Positions 1 through 8,287 of a stretch of 27,799 nucleotides of DNA are shown one piece after another. The notes beneath the pieces were generated by a model. The model was not told where the DNA came from, did not search any database, and saw only the letters and a program-made list of their open reading frames with translations. Position 1 is the stretch's first letter, and each line of letters begins with the position of its first letter. This DNA comes from Anaerofilum sp. GTDB taxonomy: Bacteria; Bacillota; Clostridia; Oscillospirales; Ruminococcaceae. Location: positions 1 to 27,799 of the forward strand of contig JAHHUF010000013.1 of NCBI GenBank assembly GCA_020024115.1, written 5' to 3'. The position numbers were made by a program, and so were the translations under genes.

Positions 1-1
1 G

Positions 2-3000
2 CCCAGCGTGTTCCATGTTTCTGCACGCTGCGTTGCAAGCCATGCACTGAACATTTTTGGTGACCACAGCGATGTTTATGCTTGCCGTCAGACCGGTTTT
101 GCAATGCTGGCTGAGACCAACCCTCAAGAGGTTATGGACTTGTCTGCTGTTGCACACTTGGCTGCAATCAAGGGCAAAGTTCCTTTCATCAACTTCTTCG
201 ACGGTTTCCGTACTTCTCACGAAATCCAGAAGATTGAGGCTTGGGACTATGCTGATTTGGCAGAGATGACCGACTGGGAGGCTGTGAAAGAGTTCCGTGC
301 ACACGCACTGAACCCCGAGCATCCTTCTACCCGTGGCAGCCACGAGAATGGCGACATCTTCTTCCAGCATCGTGAAGCCTGTAACAAGTACTATGATGAA
401 CTGCCTGCAGTTGTTGAGGAGTACATGAACAAGGTGAACGAGAAGTTGGGCACCGACTACAAGCTGTTCAACTACTATGGTGCCGCTGACGCTGACCGTG
501 TTATCATCGCTATGGGTTCCATCTGCGATGTTGCAGAGGAAGTTATTGATTACATGAACGCTCGCGGCGAAAAAGTTGGCTTGGTAAAAGTTCGCTTGTA
601 TCGTCCTTTCGTAGCAGACAAGCTGATGGAAGCAATTCCTGCAACTGCTACCAAAATCGCTGTTCTGGATCGTACCAAAGAGCCCGGCAGCTTGGGTGAG
701 CCTTTGTTCCTGGATGTTGCTACCGCTCTGCGTGAGGCTGGCAACACCGCTACCTTGATTGGCGGCCGTTACGGTCTGGGCAGCAAGGACACCCCTCCTT
801 CCAGCATCTTCGCAGTATACGACGAGCTGGCTAAGGATGCTCCTAAGGCTCGTTTCACTTTGGGCATCAATGATGATGTTACCTATTTGTCTTTGGAGGA
901 GAAACCTGCTCCCAACACCGCAGCTGAAGGCACCAAAGAATGTAAATTCTGGGGTCTGGGCGGCGACGGTACTGTTGGTGCAAATAAAAACTCCACCAAG
1001 ATTATCGGTGACCACACCGACAAATATATTCAAGCATACTTCCAGTATGACTCCAAGAAAACCGGCGGTGTAACCATCAGCCACCTGCGCTTTGGTGACC
1101 ACCCCATCCGCAGCCCTTACTACATCAACAAAGCTGACTTTGTTGCTTGTCACAACCCTTCTTATGTTATCAAGGGTTACAAGATGGTAAACGATGTTAA
1201 GCCCGGCGGTGTATTTATGATTAACTGCCAGTGGTCTGACGAAGAGCTGAACCGTCATATGCCTGCTGAGGCAAAGCGTTACATCGCTGAGAACAACATT
1301 CAGCTGTACACCATCAACGCTATCGACAAGGCTGTTGAGATTGGTTTGGGCAAACGCACCAACACCATTCTGCAATCTGCATTCTTCGCTTTGGCTGGCG
1401 TTCTGCCTCGTGAAGATGCTATCTCCTACATGAAACAAGCTGCCGAGAAGAGTTTCGCTAAGAAGGGTCAGGCAATTGTTGAAATGAACTGGAAAGCAAT
1501 CGACGCAGGCTTTGACGCATACCACAAGGTTGAAGTTCCTGCTGATTGGGCAAATGCTCAGGACGACACAGCTGCTGCTGAGTTGAAGGGCAATGCTGCT
1601 ACTGTAAAGATGGTTCAGGAGATTTTGGAGCCTGTTTCCAAGATGAACGGCGACAGCCTGCCTGTTTCCGCATTTATGGACCATGTAGACGGCCAGTTCG
1701 AGCAGGGTGCTTCTGCTTATGAGAAGCGTGGTGTTGCTGTTACCGTTCCCGAATGGAATGCAGACACCTGTATCCAGTGTAACCAGTGTTCTTTCGTATG
1801 TCCTCATGCAGTTATCCGTCCTTTCGCTCTGAATGCAGACGAAGCTGCTGCTGCACCTGCTGCTATGAAGAGCAAGCAGATGAACGGCAAAGGTTGCGAA
1901 AACTACACCTTCACAATGGCTGTTTCTCCTCTGGATTGTATGGGATGCGGCGTTTGTGTAAATGTATGTCCTACCGCTGCTAAGGGCACCTTGAAGATGG
2001 TTTCTCAGGAATCTCAGGCTGCTCAGCAGGAAGTATTCGACTACTGTGTTGAAAACATCCGCAAGAAAGACGGCATGATGGCTGAAACCACCGTTAAGGG
2101 TTCTCAGTTCAATCAGCCTCTGCTTGAGTTCTCCGGCAGCTGCGCAGGTTGTGCTGAAACCAGCTATGCTCGTCTGATTACTCAGCTGTTTGGTGAGCGT
2201 ATGTTCATCTCCAATGCTACCGGTTGTTCCTCCATTTGGGGCGGCCCTGCAGCAACTTCTCCATACACCACCCACAAGAACACCGGCTTTGGCCCTGCAT
2301 GGGCAAACAGCTTGTTCGAGGACAATGCTGAGCATGGTTTGGGTATGTATCTGGGTCAGAAAACCATCCGTGAGCGTCTGATTGGCTTGGTTAAGACTTT
2401 GGCAGAGAGCGAGGACGCTGGCTTGAAGGCAGCTTCTGAGCAATATCTGGCAACTTTGGAAGATGGCAAGGCAAACATGGATGCAACTGCTGCTTTGGTT
2501 GCAGAGTTGGAGAAACATCCTGATTGTGACACCTGCAAAGACCTGCTGGAGAACAAACAGTATCTATCCAAGAAGAGCGTTTGGATTTTCGGTGGTGACG
2601 GCTGGGCTTATGACATCGGCTTTGGCGGTTTGGACCATGTTTTGGCTTCCGGCGAAAATGTAAATGTAATGGTATTCGATACCGAGGTTTACTCCAACAC
2701 CGGTGGTCAGGCTTCTAAGGCTAGCCAGATTGGTCAGGTTGCTCAGTTTGCTGCTGCTGGTAAAGCAATCGGCAAGAAGAGCCTGGCTGAAATTGCAATG
2801 AGCTACGGCTATGTATATGTTGCTCAGATTGCTATGGGTGCAGACCAGAACCAGACCATGAAGGCTTTGATTGAGGCTGAAAGCTACAACGGACCTTCTC
2901 TGGTTATCGGCTATGCTCCTTGTGAGATGCACGGTGTTAAGGGTGGCATGACCAACTGTCAGGCTGAAATGAAGAAAGCAGTTCAGGCTGGCTACTGGCA

Positions 3001-3226
3001 TATGTTCCGCTTTGACCCACGCAAGAAGGCAGAAGGTCAGAATCCGTTCATGCTGGACTCCAAGCCTGCAACCGCAGACTATCGTGAGTTTATCGAGAGC
3101 GAGACTCGTTACAGCCGCTTGCAGCGTGCATTCCCAGACCGTGCAAACGAGTTGTTTGATATGGCTGCGAAAGCAAGCACCGAACGCTACGAATACTTGC
3201 AGAAGTTGGCAAAACTGTACGAGTAA
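2..3226 (+). CDS. nifJ: Pyruvate:ferredoxin (flavodoxin) oxidoreductase, 5' end outside the window
   Basis: Cytoplasmic enzyme that oxidises pyruvate with CoA to acetyl-CoA and CO2 and passes electrons to ferredoxin or flavodoxin. About 1074 residues are visible; the one-chain family runs to roughly 1170-1200, so about 100 N-terminal residues lie upstream. The reading frame is open from base 2, so the GTG at 8 is not a real start. Visible in order: the rest of the N-terminal TPP-pyrimidine domain, the transketolase-C-like and gamma domains, a two-cluster ferredoxin domain (CIQCNQCSFVCPH near 1769-1807 and CMGCGVCVNVCP near 1937-1972), the proximal cluster cysteines (CAGC at 2141 and PCEMHG at 2918), and the TPP-pyrophosphate motif GDGWAYDIGFGGLDH near 2594. 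All cluster cysteines are present, so it should be active. Codon use looks strongly biased, fitting a highly expressed central enzyme. It ends at a hairpin terminator, so no downstream gene is co-transcribed. Confidence 0.97.
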   Translation, partial: PSVFHVSARCVASHALNIFGDHSDVYACRQTGFAMLAETNPQEVMDLSAVAHLAAIKGKVPFINFFDGFRTSHEIQKIEAWDYADLAEMTDWEAVKEFRAHALNPEHPSTRGSHENGDIFFQHREACNKYYDELPAVVEEYMNKVNEKLGTDYKLFNYYGAADADRVIIAMGSICDVAEEVIDYMNARGEKVGLVKVRLYRPFVADKLMEAIPATATKIAVLDRTKEPGSLGEPLFLDVATALREAGNTATLIGGRYGLGSKDTPPSSIFAVYDELAKDAPKARFTLGINDDVTYLSLEEKPAPNTAAEGTKECKFWGLGGDGTVGANKNSTKIIGDHTDKYIQAYFQYDSKKTGGVTISHLRFGDHPIRSPYYINKADFVACHNPSYVIKGYKMVNDVKPGGVFMINCQWSDEELNRHMPAEAKRYIAENNIQLYTINAIDKAVEIGLGKRTNTILQSAFFALAGVLPREDAISYMKQAAEKSFAKKGQAIVEMNWKAIDAGFDAYHKVEVPADWANAQDDTAAAELKGNAATVKMVQEILEPVSKMNGDSLPVSAFMDHVDGQFEQGASAYEKRGVAVTVPEWNADTCIQCNQCSFVCPHAVIRPFALNADEAAAAPAAMKSKQMNGKGCENYTFTMAVSPLDCMGCGVCVNVCPTAAKGTLKMVSQESQAAQQEVFDYCVENIRKKDGMMAETTVKGSQFNQPLLEFSGSCAGCAETSYARLITQLFGERMFISNATGCSSIWGGPAATSPYTTHKNTGFGPAWANSLFEDNAEHGLGMYLGQKTIRERLIGLVKTLAESEDAGLKAASEQYLATLEDGKANMDATAALVAELEKHPDCDTCKDLLENKQYLSKKSVWIFGGDGWAYDIGFGGLDHVLASGENVNVMVFDTEVYSNTGGQASKASQIGQVAQFAAAGKAIGKKSLAEIAMSYGYVYVAQIAMGADQNQTMKALIEAESYNGPSLVIGYAPCEMHGVKGGMTNCQAEMKKAVQAGYWHMFRFDPRKKAEGQNPFMLDSKPATADYREFIESETRYSRLQRAFPDRANELFDMAAKASTERYEYLQKLAKLYE

Positions 3227-3277
3227 TTTCGCGAGTTACTTTACTGTTTGCAATTTCTGATTAAAATTTGAGCTCAA

Positions 3278-3312
3278 TTTTCCCCCTGCACAACTGTGTG
3301 GGGGGATTTTTG
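3278..3312 (+). terminator. Intrinsic terminator of nifJ
   Basis: A C-run at 3282-3286 pairs with the G-run at 3300-3305. An inner CACA/TGTG helix is separated from it by a small internal loop, and ATTTTTG follows. It lies about 55 bases after the nifJ stop codon. Confidence 0.85.
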
Positions 3313-3378
3313 TTGTAAATGTTAAAATAAATTGATATTTTTAGTATGATTTATATAGTGTTTTTTGCAGAAAAATGT

Positions 3379-3384
3379 TATAAT
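3379..3384 (+). promoter_or_regulatory. Candidate -10 box for the zinc-knuckle membrane protein gene
   Basis: A perfect TATAAT lies about 47 bases before the ATG at 3431, after the nifJ terminator. I see no good -35 at 16-18 bases, so this rests on the -10 alone. Confidence 0.3.
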
Positions 3385-3430
3385 ATGTCAACAGGCTTTA
3401 TTGAGAGTTTTATAATAAGGAGTGAATCAA

Positions 3431-4432
3431 ATGAATCGAAAGATTTTAGAAACTTACAAAGAAATCGCTGCTCGCACAGGTCTTTCTTTTGATGAAGAAA
3501 GTTCCGCCATCTATGGAACACTGCAAGGGTATAGTGTGTTTTTGTATGCATCCAATACGCAGTACCCCTTCTTTTTTCAATTGAAAGTTGCGGCACACCG
3601 TGCGAATCCTCTTGGTAAGGATGAACAAAAGAATTTTAAATCCACAAACAAACAGCTGCAATCCATTGACTACAACAACAACATTGTAACAGTCACCTTA
3701 AAAAATGCTGCACCCAAAAAAGTTGTTGAGATTACAGAAACCGCAATTCTTGAATCTTTGACCTTTATTTCCCAACATGGGTTCACTCCTTGCTGTCAAG
3801 CCTGTGGCAAAGAATGTACCCCTGATGCAGTAAGTATTCAAGGCAACTATATGCTGCTGTGTGACGAATGTTACACCTCTTTGCAGCAAAATACACAACT
3901 TGCCACAGAACAACAAAAACAGAAAAAAGAGAATATTGTTGGCGGCATTGTTGGTGCTTTGCTTGGCTCTTTGCTGGGCGCTGTGTCGATTATCTTGCTG
4001 AGTCAATTGGGATATGTTGCTGCTATTTCTGGCTTGATTATGGCAATTTGTACCTTGAAAGGCTATGAAATGCTGGGCGGAAAAATCACTAAAAAGGGAA
4101 TTGTTTTCGCATTGATTATTATGTTGGGCATGACCTATGCAGCAGACCGTTTGGACTGGGCAATTGTGGTTGCGCGTGAACTAGAGGAAGATTTGTTCCT
4201 GTCTTATCAAGCAATTCCTGCCCTGTTGAATATGGAGATTATTCCTGCATCAAACTACTATGGCTCTTTGGTTATGGTGTATTTGTTTGTGATTTTGGGA
4301 GCATTCTCAACGGTTCGGCAGGCATTGATGACATCTTCCCACACTCCCCGTACTTATCGTTTTAAAGATGGTGCATATGCTTCCAGCACCTATACTTCCG
4401 ATTCTTATACTTCTGGTGCTGAACTCGACTAA
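3431..4432 (+). CDS. Membrane protein with a CxxC...CxxC zinc-knuckle, unknown function
   Basis: Not a family I recognise. The 333-residue product has a soluble N-terminal region (residues 1-120), then C121, C122, C125, C129 and the pair C144/C147, which together look like a small treble-clef or ribbon zinc site. Four hydrophobic segments follow (about 169-190, 194-210, 222-238 and 278-296), and a Ser/Thr/Tyr-rich tail ends the protein. A glycine-rich stretch of GGIVGALLGSLLGA type begins the first membrane helix. The ATG at 3431 is preferred over the in-frame GTG at 3422 because AAGGAG at 3417-3422 overlaps that GTG and sits 8 bases before the ATG. It is a single-gene unit between two terminators. 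It could be a membrane-anchored sensor or adaptor; the sequence does not decide this. Confidence 0.8.
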   Translation: MNRKILETYKEIAARTGLSFDEESSAIYGTLQGYSVFLYASNTQYPFFFQLKVAAHRANPLGKDEQKNFKSTNKQLQSIDYNNNIVTVTLKNAAPKKVVEITETAILESLTFISQHGFTPCCQACGKECTPDAVSIQGNYMLLCDECYTSLQQNTQLATEQQKQKKENIVGGIVGALLGSLLGAVSIILLSQLGYVAAISGLIMAICTLKGYEMLGGKITKKGIVFALIIMLGMTYAADRLDWAIVVARELEEDLFLSYQAIPALLNMEIIPASNYYGSLVMVYLFVILGAFSTVRQALMTSSHTPRTYRFKDGAYASSTYTSDSYTSGAELD

Positions 4433-4474
4433 AACAACACAGCAGAAACACAATTGCTTTGTTTTTGTTTAAAG

Positions 4475-4516
4475 AAAGACCGTGAAACTGACAAAAATCA
4501 GCTTCACGGTCTTTTT
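4475..4516 (+). terminator. Intrinsic terminator, probably bidirectional
   Basis: AAAGACCGTGAA (4475-4486) pairs with TTCACGGTCTTT (4503-4514), extended inside by CTG/CAG, and followed by TTTTTGATTT. It serves the + gene ending at 4432. It can also stop minus-strand transcription coming from the gene ending at 4535, because the arm ends in A-rich/T-rich sequence on both sides. Confidence 0.85.
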
Positions 4517-4534
4517 GATTTATCATAAACGATG

Positions 4535-4890
4535 TTATTGTTGTTTTTGCTCACCAATATAATTATACCCAACATCAAATAAAGCACAATTTATATCAGC
4601 ATTCTGTCCTGTTTCAAATATCCTCACCGACTGTGCAAGTATTTTCAAAACCAAATTATCATCTGCATCAAAAAATTCATACTGAAAAAGCTCATTATCA
4701 ATTTTATTGGTTTGATAGTATGAAATATCCCCAAATACAGAATTTTGCTCTTGTACACTTTCTACATCGTCATAAATAAGAACTAATTTTTTGGCATCCC
4801 ATGTTTGAAAAGATACTTTTACAATTCCGCAACCAATGAAGATACTTTCAATATGCCCATCACATTCTGAAAAATTTTTTGTTCTTTCAT
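4535..4890 (-). pseudogene. Small gene of about 118 codons broken by a -1 base frameshift near its start
   Basis: An ATG at 4890 follows a GGAG-type ribosome site, 27 bases after the stop of the lipid kinase gene on the same strand. That frame reads MKEQKIFQNV and stops after 23 codons. The -1 frame is open from there to TAA at 4535, giving an acidic, well-folded-looking protein containing SFQTWDAKKLVLIYDDVES and ending IGEQKQQ. The interval is 356 bases, exactly one short of 119 codons, and the frames join at the homopolymer A6T5 at about 4875-4882. One added A or T there restores a single ORF starting MKEQKNFSECDGHIES. It may be a true mutation, an assembly/sequencing indel, or slippage. 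I do not recognise the family. Size and composition resemble small immunity-type proteins, which is only an impression. Confidence 0.6.
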
Positions 4891-4917
4891 ATTACACTCC
4901 GATTTACCATCTTGAAT

Positions 4918-5823
4918 TTATTCCAGTGGTGCTTTGATTGGTAAATTCATTTTCAGCACTTTGGGCATTACATCCATCTGTGTCTCTGTAACGGTTCCGC
5001 CATATTCACCATCCAATGTAAAGCTGACCGGCTCATCAAATTGCACCTTGACTGTTTTGCATTGAATTAAGCGAATATAAGGGTTTGAAAAATTTTGCTG
5101 TGCAAGGCAGCCAATCAAATTGTTAAAGTCGTTCAGATTTTTTGGGGCACTGATTAGCAGCAGTTCAAATTTGCCATCGTTCAAAACCACCTCTTTGCCA
5201 ATAGGGGAGGGAAAACCTCCAACGCTGGTTGAATTGCTGAATGAGCCATAAATAAAATCACCTTCAATCACATCTTGCTCTGTTGTGATGATGGCATGAA
5301 TACTGGTATTGATGGGCAGATGTTTCAGACTTTCCAACAAATAGGCTGTATGCCCCAAATTGTTTTTTAGTTCTTGTGGGGTTGAATAGCTAACTGCAGT
5401 AAATGCCCCAAAGGCAGCAATGTAACAAAACAATTTTTCTTTGCAGAACATTCCCAAATCCAACGCAGCTTGTTTGCCATAGATTGCTGTTTTGCAATTG
5501 TCCATCAAATTTGTTGAATAGCTCAAAGTGCTGGCAAAATCATTTGTACTGCCCATTGGCAAGTAGGCTGCAACCGGTGGCTTTTTGCATTGCAGCAATG
5601 TATTTGCTGTGTGGTTCAAGGTTCCGTCTCCACCACAGCAAACCACTAAATCAAACGCTTCAATTTGTTTCCCAAGCTGTGCAACCATATCCGGCTCAAT
5701 TGCAACAGGAATCACCGTTGTCAGCCAACCTTTTTTATGATACAGTTCAACAATGGTATACAAATGCTGGCGGATACTTCCTTTTCCTGAACGGGGATTA
5801 ATTAAAAGGCAAATGGTTTTCAT
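4918..5823 (-). CDS. YegS/BmrU-type lipid kinase (diacylglycerol kinase catalytic domain)
   Basis: Soluble or membrane-associated kinase that phosphorylates diacylglycerol or a related lipid with ATP; the exact substrate is not fixed by sequence. The product has 301 residues, the normal size. The DAGK catalytic fold starts with INPRSGKG (residues 8-15), carries the nucleotide loop GGDGTLN (64-70) and PMGSTNDFA (89-97), and has the C-terminal beta-sandwich with FTLDGE near 270. The start ATG at 5823 has AGGAGG about 9 bases upstream. It is transcribed away from the YitT gene across a 190-base AT-rich divergent region that has a TATACT on the minus strand near 5860. The frameshifted small gene follows after 27 bases and may be in the same transcript. 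By analogy with Bacillus DgkB it could recycle diacylglycerol from lipoteichoic acid synthesis; this is inference. Confidence 0.93.
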   Translation of the reverse strand: MKTICLLINPRSGKGSIRQHLYTIVELYHKKGWLTTVIPVAIEPDMVAQLGKQIEAFDLVVCCGGDGTLNHTANTLLQCKKPPVAAYLPMGSTNDFASTLSYSTNLMDNCKTAIYGKQAALDLGMFCKEKLFCYIAAFGAFTAVSYSTPQELKNNLGHTAYLLESLKHLPINTSIHAIITTEQDVIEGDFIYGSFSNSTSVGGFPSPIGKEVVLNDGKFELLLISAPKNLNDFNNLIGCLAQQNFSNPYIRLIQCKTVKVQFDEPVSFTLDGEYGGTVTETQMDVMPKVLKMNLPIKAPLE

Positions 5824-5923
5824 TCTTTTTCTCCTCCTGTCTTTCTTCGCATTTTAATAAGAGTATAGCAAAGTATTTTTAAAGAATTATGAAAAATTCT
5901 TATTTAAATAAATTGCGAACTTC

Positions 5924-5954
5924 TGTACAATTTTATTATTAAATATGGTATACT
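5924..5954 (+). promoter_or_regulatory. Candidate promoter of the YitT gene
   Basis: TGTACA (5924-5929) and TATACT (5949-5954) are separated by 19 bases, about 60 bases before the ATG at 6014. The spacing is long and the -35 weak. Confidence 0.35.
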
Positions 5955-6013
5955 AAAATAAATATGTCTTTATTTTTAAAGTCATTTTACCTAAAAGAAA
6001 GGGGTGTACCTCT

Positions 6014-6880
6014 ATGTTGAAAAAGTTTGATACAAAAGAATTTTGTATCGATATTGCTTGTGATGTAATTGGAAGCATTCTTTTTGCTGTTGGAATTGTA
6101 ACTTTTGCATCAAAGGGCGAGTTTGCTCCCGGCGGAATTAGCGGTTTCGCACTGCTGCTCAACTATTTTTTGCCGATTCCCATTGGTATTGGCACACTGC
6201 TTTTAAACATTCCCATTATCATTTTTACTTATCCTGTATTAGGCAAACAATTCTTTTTTAAAAGTCTGCGTACAATGTTGATTTCTACCTTCTTTTTAGA
6301 TGTTGTATTTCCACGCTTGCCTTTATATGAAGGAAACCGCGCAATGGCAGCTATTTTTTCCGGTGTTTGTATTGGCACAGGTTTGGCAATCATTTATATG
6401 CGAGGGTCATCCACAGGCGGACAAGATTTTTTAACCCATGCAGCAAAGAAAAAATTTCCACATATCAGCTTTGGGCAGATTATTCTTGCAATGGACGCAT
6501 TTATTATTCTAGCCGGTGGCCCTGTATTTGGTGATATTGATGCGGTTTTATATGGCATTGTTTCTGCCTATGCAACCACTTTTATTATGGACCGTATTAT
6601 GTATGGTGCAGGCAGCGGCAAATTGGTTGTAATTGTGACAAACCACGGCATGAAGGTTGCTAAGGAAATCGGTGCCCAGCTTGACCGTGGTTCTACTTTG
6701 GTGAAAGCCATTGGCCCATATTCCGGGCAGGAACGGGAAGTGCTGCTGTGTGCTTGTTCCAGCCGTGAAGCGTACAAAGTGACCAGTATTGTACATCATC
6801 AGGATAAAAAGGCAATGGTAATGGTCTGCGAAGCAAGTGAAGTTTATGGCGAAGGTTTTCAACTGCCAAAATCCGACTGA
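6014..6880 (+). CDS. YitT family membrane protein (DUF161 + DUF2179)
   Basis: Integral membrane protein of 288 residues. The N-terminal 200 residues hold about five hydrophobic segments with the family signatures FAPGGISGFA (37-46) and RGSSTGGQDFL (130-140). The C-terminal part, about 203-285, is the cytoplasmic DUF2179 domain, with VIVTNHGMKVAKEI and DRGSTLVKAIG. The length fits Bacillus YitT/YpjC proteins (about 280-290). The transported substrate is unknown for the family. The ATG at 6014 has AAAGAAAGGGG about 10 bases upstream. It stands alone, divergent from the lipid kinase, and is followed by the inverted-repeat region at 6963-7033 rather than a clear terminator. Confidence 0.93.
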   Translation: MLKKFDTKEFCIDIACDVIGSILFAVGIVTFASKGEFAPGGISGFALLLNYFLPIPIGIGTLLLNIPIIIFTYPVLGKQFFFKSLRTMLISTFFLDVVFPRLPLYEGNRAMAAIFSGVCIGTGLAIIYMRGSSTGGQDFLTHAAKKKFPHISFGQIILAMDAFIILAGGPVFGDIDAVLYGIVSAYATTFIMDRIMYGAGSGKLVVIVTNHGMKVAKEIGAQLDRGSTLVKAIGPYSGQEREVLLCACSSREAYKVTSIVHHQDKKAMVMVCEASEVYGEGFQLPKSD

Positions 6881-6962
6881 TTAGGAAATAAAAGTCCAAA
6901 AATCACTTTGATACGGCTATTATTTTCAAAAAAATTATTTACATCAGGTATAGAAAACGGAA

Positions 6963-7033
6963 TTCAACAAAATTGTTGAAAACTATGTTGAAAGTGTTGA
7001 TAACCCTGTTTTTGAAGTTAGTTTTCAACAATT
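6963..7033. repeat. Nested inverted and direct repeats built on TTGTTGAAA
   Basis: AATTGTTGAAAACTA (6971-6985) and TAGTTTTCAACAATT (7019-7033) form a perfect 15-bp inverted repeat with a 33-base centre. The left arm also pairs with TTCAACAA (6963-6970) as an 8-bp palindrome with an AA centre. Further TGTTGAA-like units start at 6986 and 6996. No T-run follows on either strand, so it is not a normal terminator. It lies in the 302-base gap between the YitT gene and the rhomboid-like gene, about 75 bases before the latter's candidate promoter. A binding site for a dimeric regulator or an alternative hairpin are both possible. Confidence 0.6.
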
Positions 7034-7106
7034 GATAGCTTGTATCATAGATATTTCATAACTTTCCGTTGAAATCTCCACTGTTTTTTGCTATGATTGG
7101 CATAGT

Positions 7107-7134
7107 TTGCAGCTTTGTTTTTTCACGATACAAT
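7107..7134 (+). promoter_or_regulatory. Candidate promoter of the rhomboid-like gene
   Basis: TTGCAG (7107-7112), 16 bases, then TACAAT (7129-7134), about 48 bases before the ATG at 7183. An interrupted palindrome CTATG-ATTGG-CATAG lies just upstream at 7091-7105. Confidence 0.5.
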
Positions 7135-7182
7135 CTGCAACATCTGTGCAAGAAAAGTTTTTAAAAAGAAAGGACTTTGTGT

Positions 7183-7839
7183 ATGTGGCTGAATCGTTTG
7201 GAATATAAATATGGTAAATATTGTATCCACAATCTAACAAAATATTTGGTCGTTGGTAGAATTTTCATGTATCTGCTCATCACTGCTTTCCCTCAATTTT
7301 TCTTTTCCATGTTCTTTGCTCCGCTGTCACGCTGGGATTTGATGCAGGGAAAAATTTGGGAACTGCTCACCTTTATCATCACGCCTCCGGCTTCTCAGCC
7401 CATTTGGTTTTTGCTGGATGCCTATTTCTTCTATTTCATTGGCACTACCTTGGAGCAGGTGTGGGGCGATTTTAAATTTAATGTCTTCATTGTGCTTTCC
7501 ATGTTGGCTGGCATTGTATCCTGTCTGCTGGTGGGAGTTGGCACGGCTGCCTATTTGTCCACCTTAATGTTTATTGCCTATGCCGTTTATTTCCCTGACC
7601 AAACCCTTTTGTTTATGTTTGTTTTGCCCATTCAGGCAAAATATCTAGGAATCGGTGCAGGCATTTTGCTGCTGGTAAATTTCCTGAGTTCTTCCTTTGT
7701 TTTTAAGGTAAACATTTTGTTGGCATGTGCTGCGTTGTTTGTATTCTTTGGAAAAGGACTGATTACCAAAATCCAAACCGAAATTCAAACTGCAAAACGC
7801 CGCAGAGCATGGAAACAGGCAAACCAACGCTATCGATAA
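7183..7839 (+). CDS. Rhomboid-fold membrane protein lacking the catalytic serine motif
   Basis: The 218-residue protein has about six hydrophobic segments. Rhomboid family marks are visible: QGKIWELLTFIITPP (56-70), the YFIGTTLEQVWGDFKFN stretch (84-100), and LPIQAKYLGIGAG (148-160). Where an active rhomboid protease has GxSG before the YFPD loop, this protein reads GVGTAAYLSTL (118-128), and no histidine is present in the last helices. It is therefore predicted to be proteolytically inactive, like other pseudo-rhomboids that bind or chaperone membrane proteins. The basic tail (residues 198-218) is cytoplasmic. The ATG at 7183 is chosen because AAAGGA at 7168-7173 lies 9 bases before it; the upstream in-frame TTG at 7177 is too close. 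No clear terminator separates it from darA 124 bases downstream. Confidence 0.75.
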   Translation: MWLNRLEYKYGKYCIHNLTKYLVVGRIFMYLLITAFPQFFFSMFFAPLSRWDLMQGKIWELLTFIITPPASQPIWFLLDAYFFYFIGTTLEQVWGDFKFNVFIVLSMLAGIVSCLLVGVGTAAYLSTLMFIAYAVYFPDQTLLFMFVLPIQAKYLGIGAGILLLVNFLSSSFVFKVNILLACAALFVFFGKGLITKIQTEIQTAKRRRAWKQANQRYR

Positions 7840-7963
7840 AACTGTCGGATGATTGTCCCAATTTTTTCAAAAAGGTTTCCCTCTATCTATGGAATTTTAT
7901 ACCCAAATATGCTAAAATGGAAAAAAGCGGCATCGCTGTCGTGTATCTGAGGAGGCTATTCGT

Positions 7964-8287
7964 ATGAAACTCATCACTGCAATTGTAAACAAAGAAGATT
8001 CAAAAGCGGTTTGTAATGAATTGGTAAAAGGTGGTTTTTCTGTAACTCGTTTGTCCACTACAGGTGGATTTTTGATGGCTGGAAACATGACCTTGTTGAT
8101 TGGTACTGAAGATGAAAAGGTAGATACTTGCATCAATTTGATTGCCTCCTGCTCCAAACAGCGTGTAGAAGTTGTGCCCAGCACCGCCAGCTACGGCATT
8201 GGTGTAACAACTGCTTATCCTCTCCAGGTTACTGTTGGTGGCGCCACTGTATTTGTAACCAATGTAGAACGGTTTGAAAAACTGTGA
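7964..8287 (+). CDS. darA: Cyclic di-AMP receptor DarA/PstA (DUF970)
   Basis: PII-like trimeric cytoplasmic protein that binds cyclic di-AMP. The 107 residues span the whole family length. Characteristic parts are KLITAIVNKEDSKAVCNEL at the start, the T-x-GG-F turn STTGGFLMAGN (31-41), the GTEDEKVD loop, and the C-terminal VTVGGATVFVTNVERFEKL. The ATG at 7964 has AGGAGG about 9 bases upstream. Its stop codon overlaps the holB start (TGATG), so the two are translationally coupled. In many Firmicutes the order is tmk-darA-(yaaR)-holB-ricT; here tmk and yaaR are absent and the rhomboid-like gene stands upstream. Its downstream effector is not established in the family. Confidence 0.95.
   Translation: MKLITAIVNKEDSKAVCNELVKGGFSVTRLSTTGGFLMAGNMTLLIGTEDEKVDTCINLIASCSKQRVEVVPSTASYGIGVTTAYPLQVTVGGATVFVTNVERFEKL

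Noticed and set aside
2564..3001. 145-codon minus-strand open frame inside nifJ
   Set aside because: It is a shadow of the highly biased nifJ coding sequence, with no ribosome site or family features.
6689..6899. Minus-strand frames opposite the YitT gene
   Set aside because: They are overlapping shadows without ribosome sites; the YitT frame carries all family signatures.
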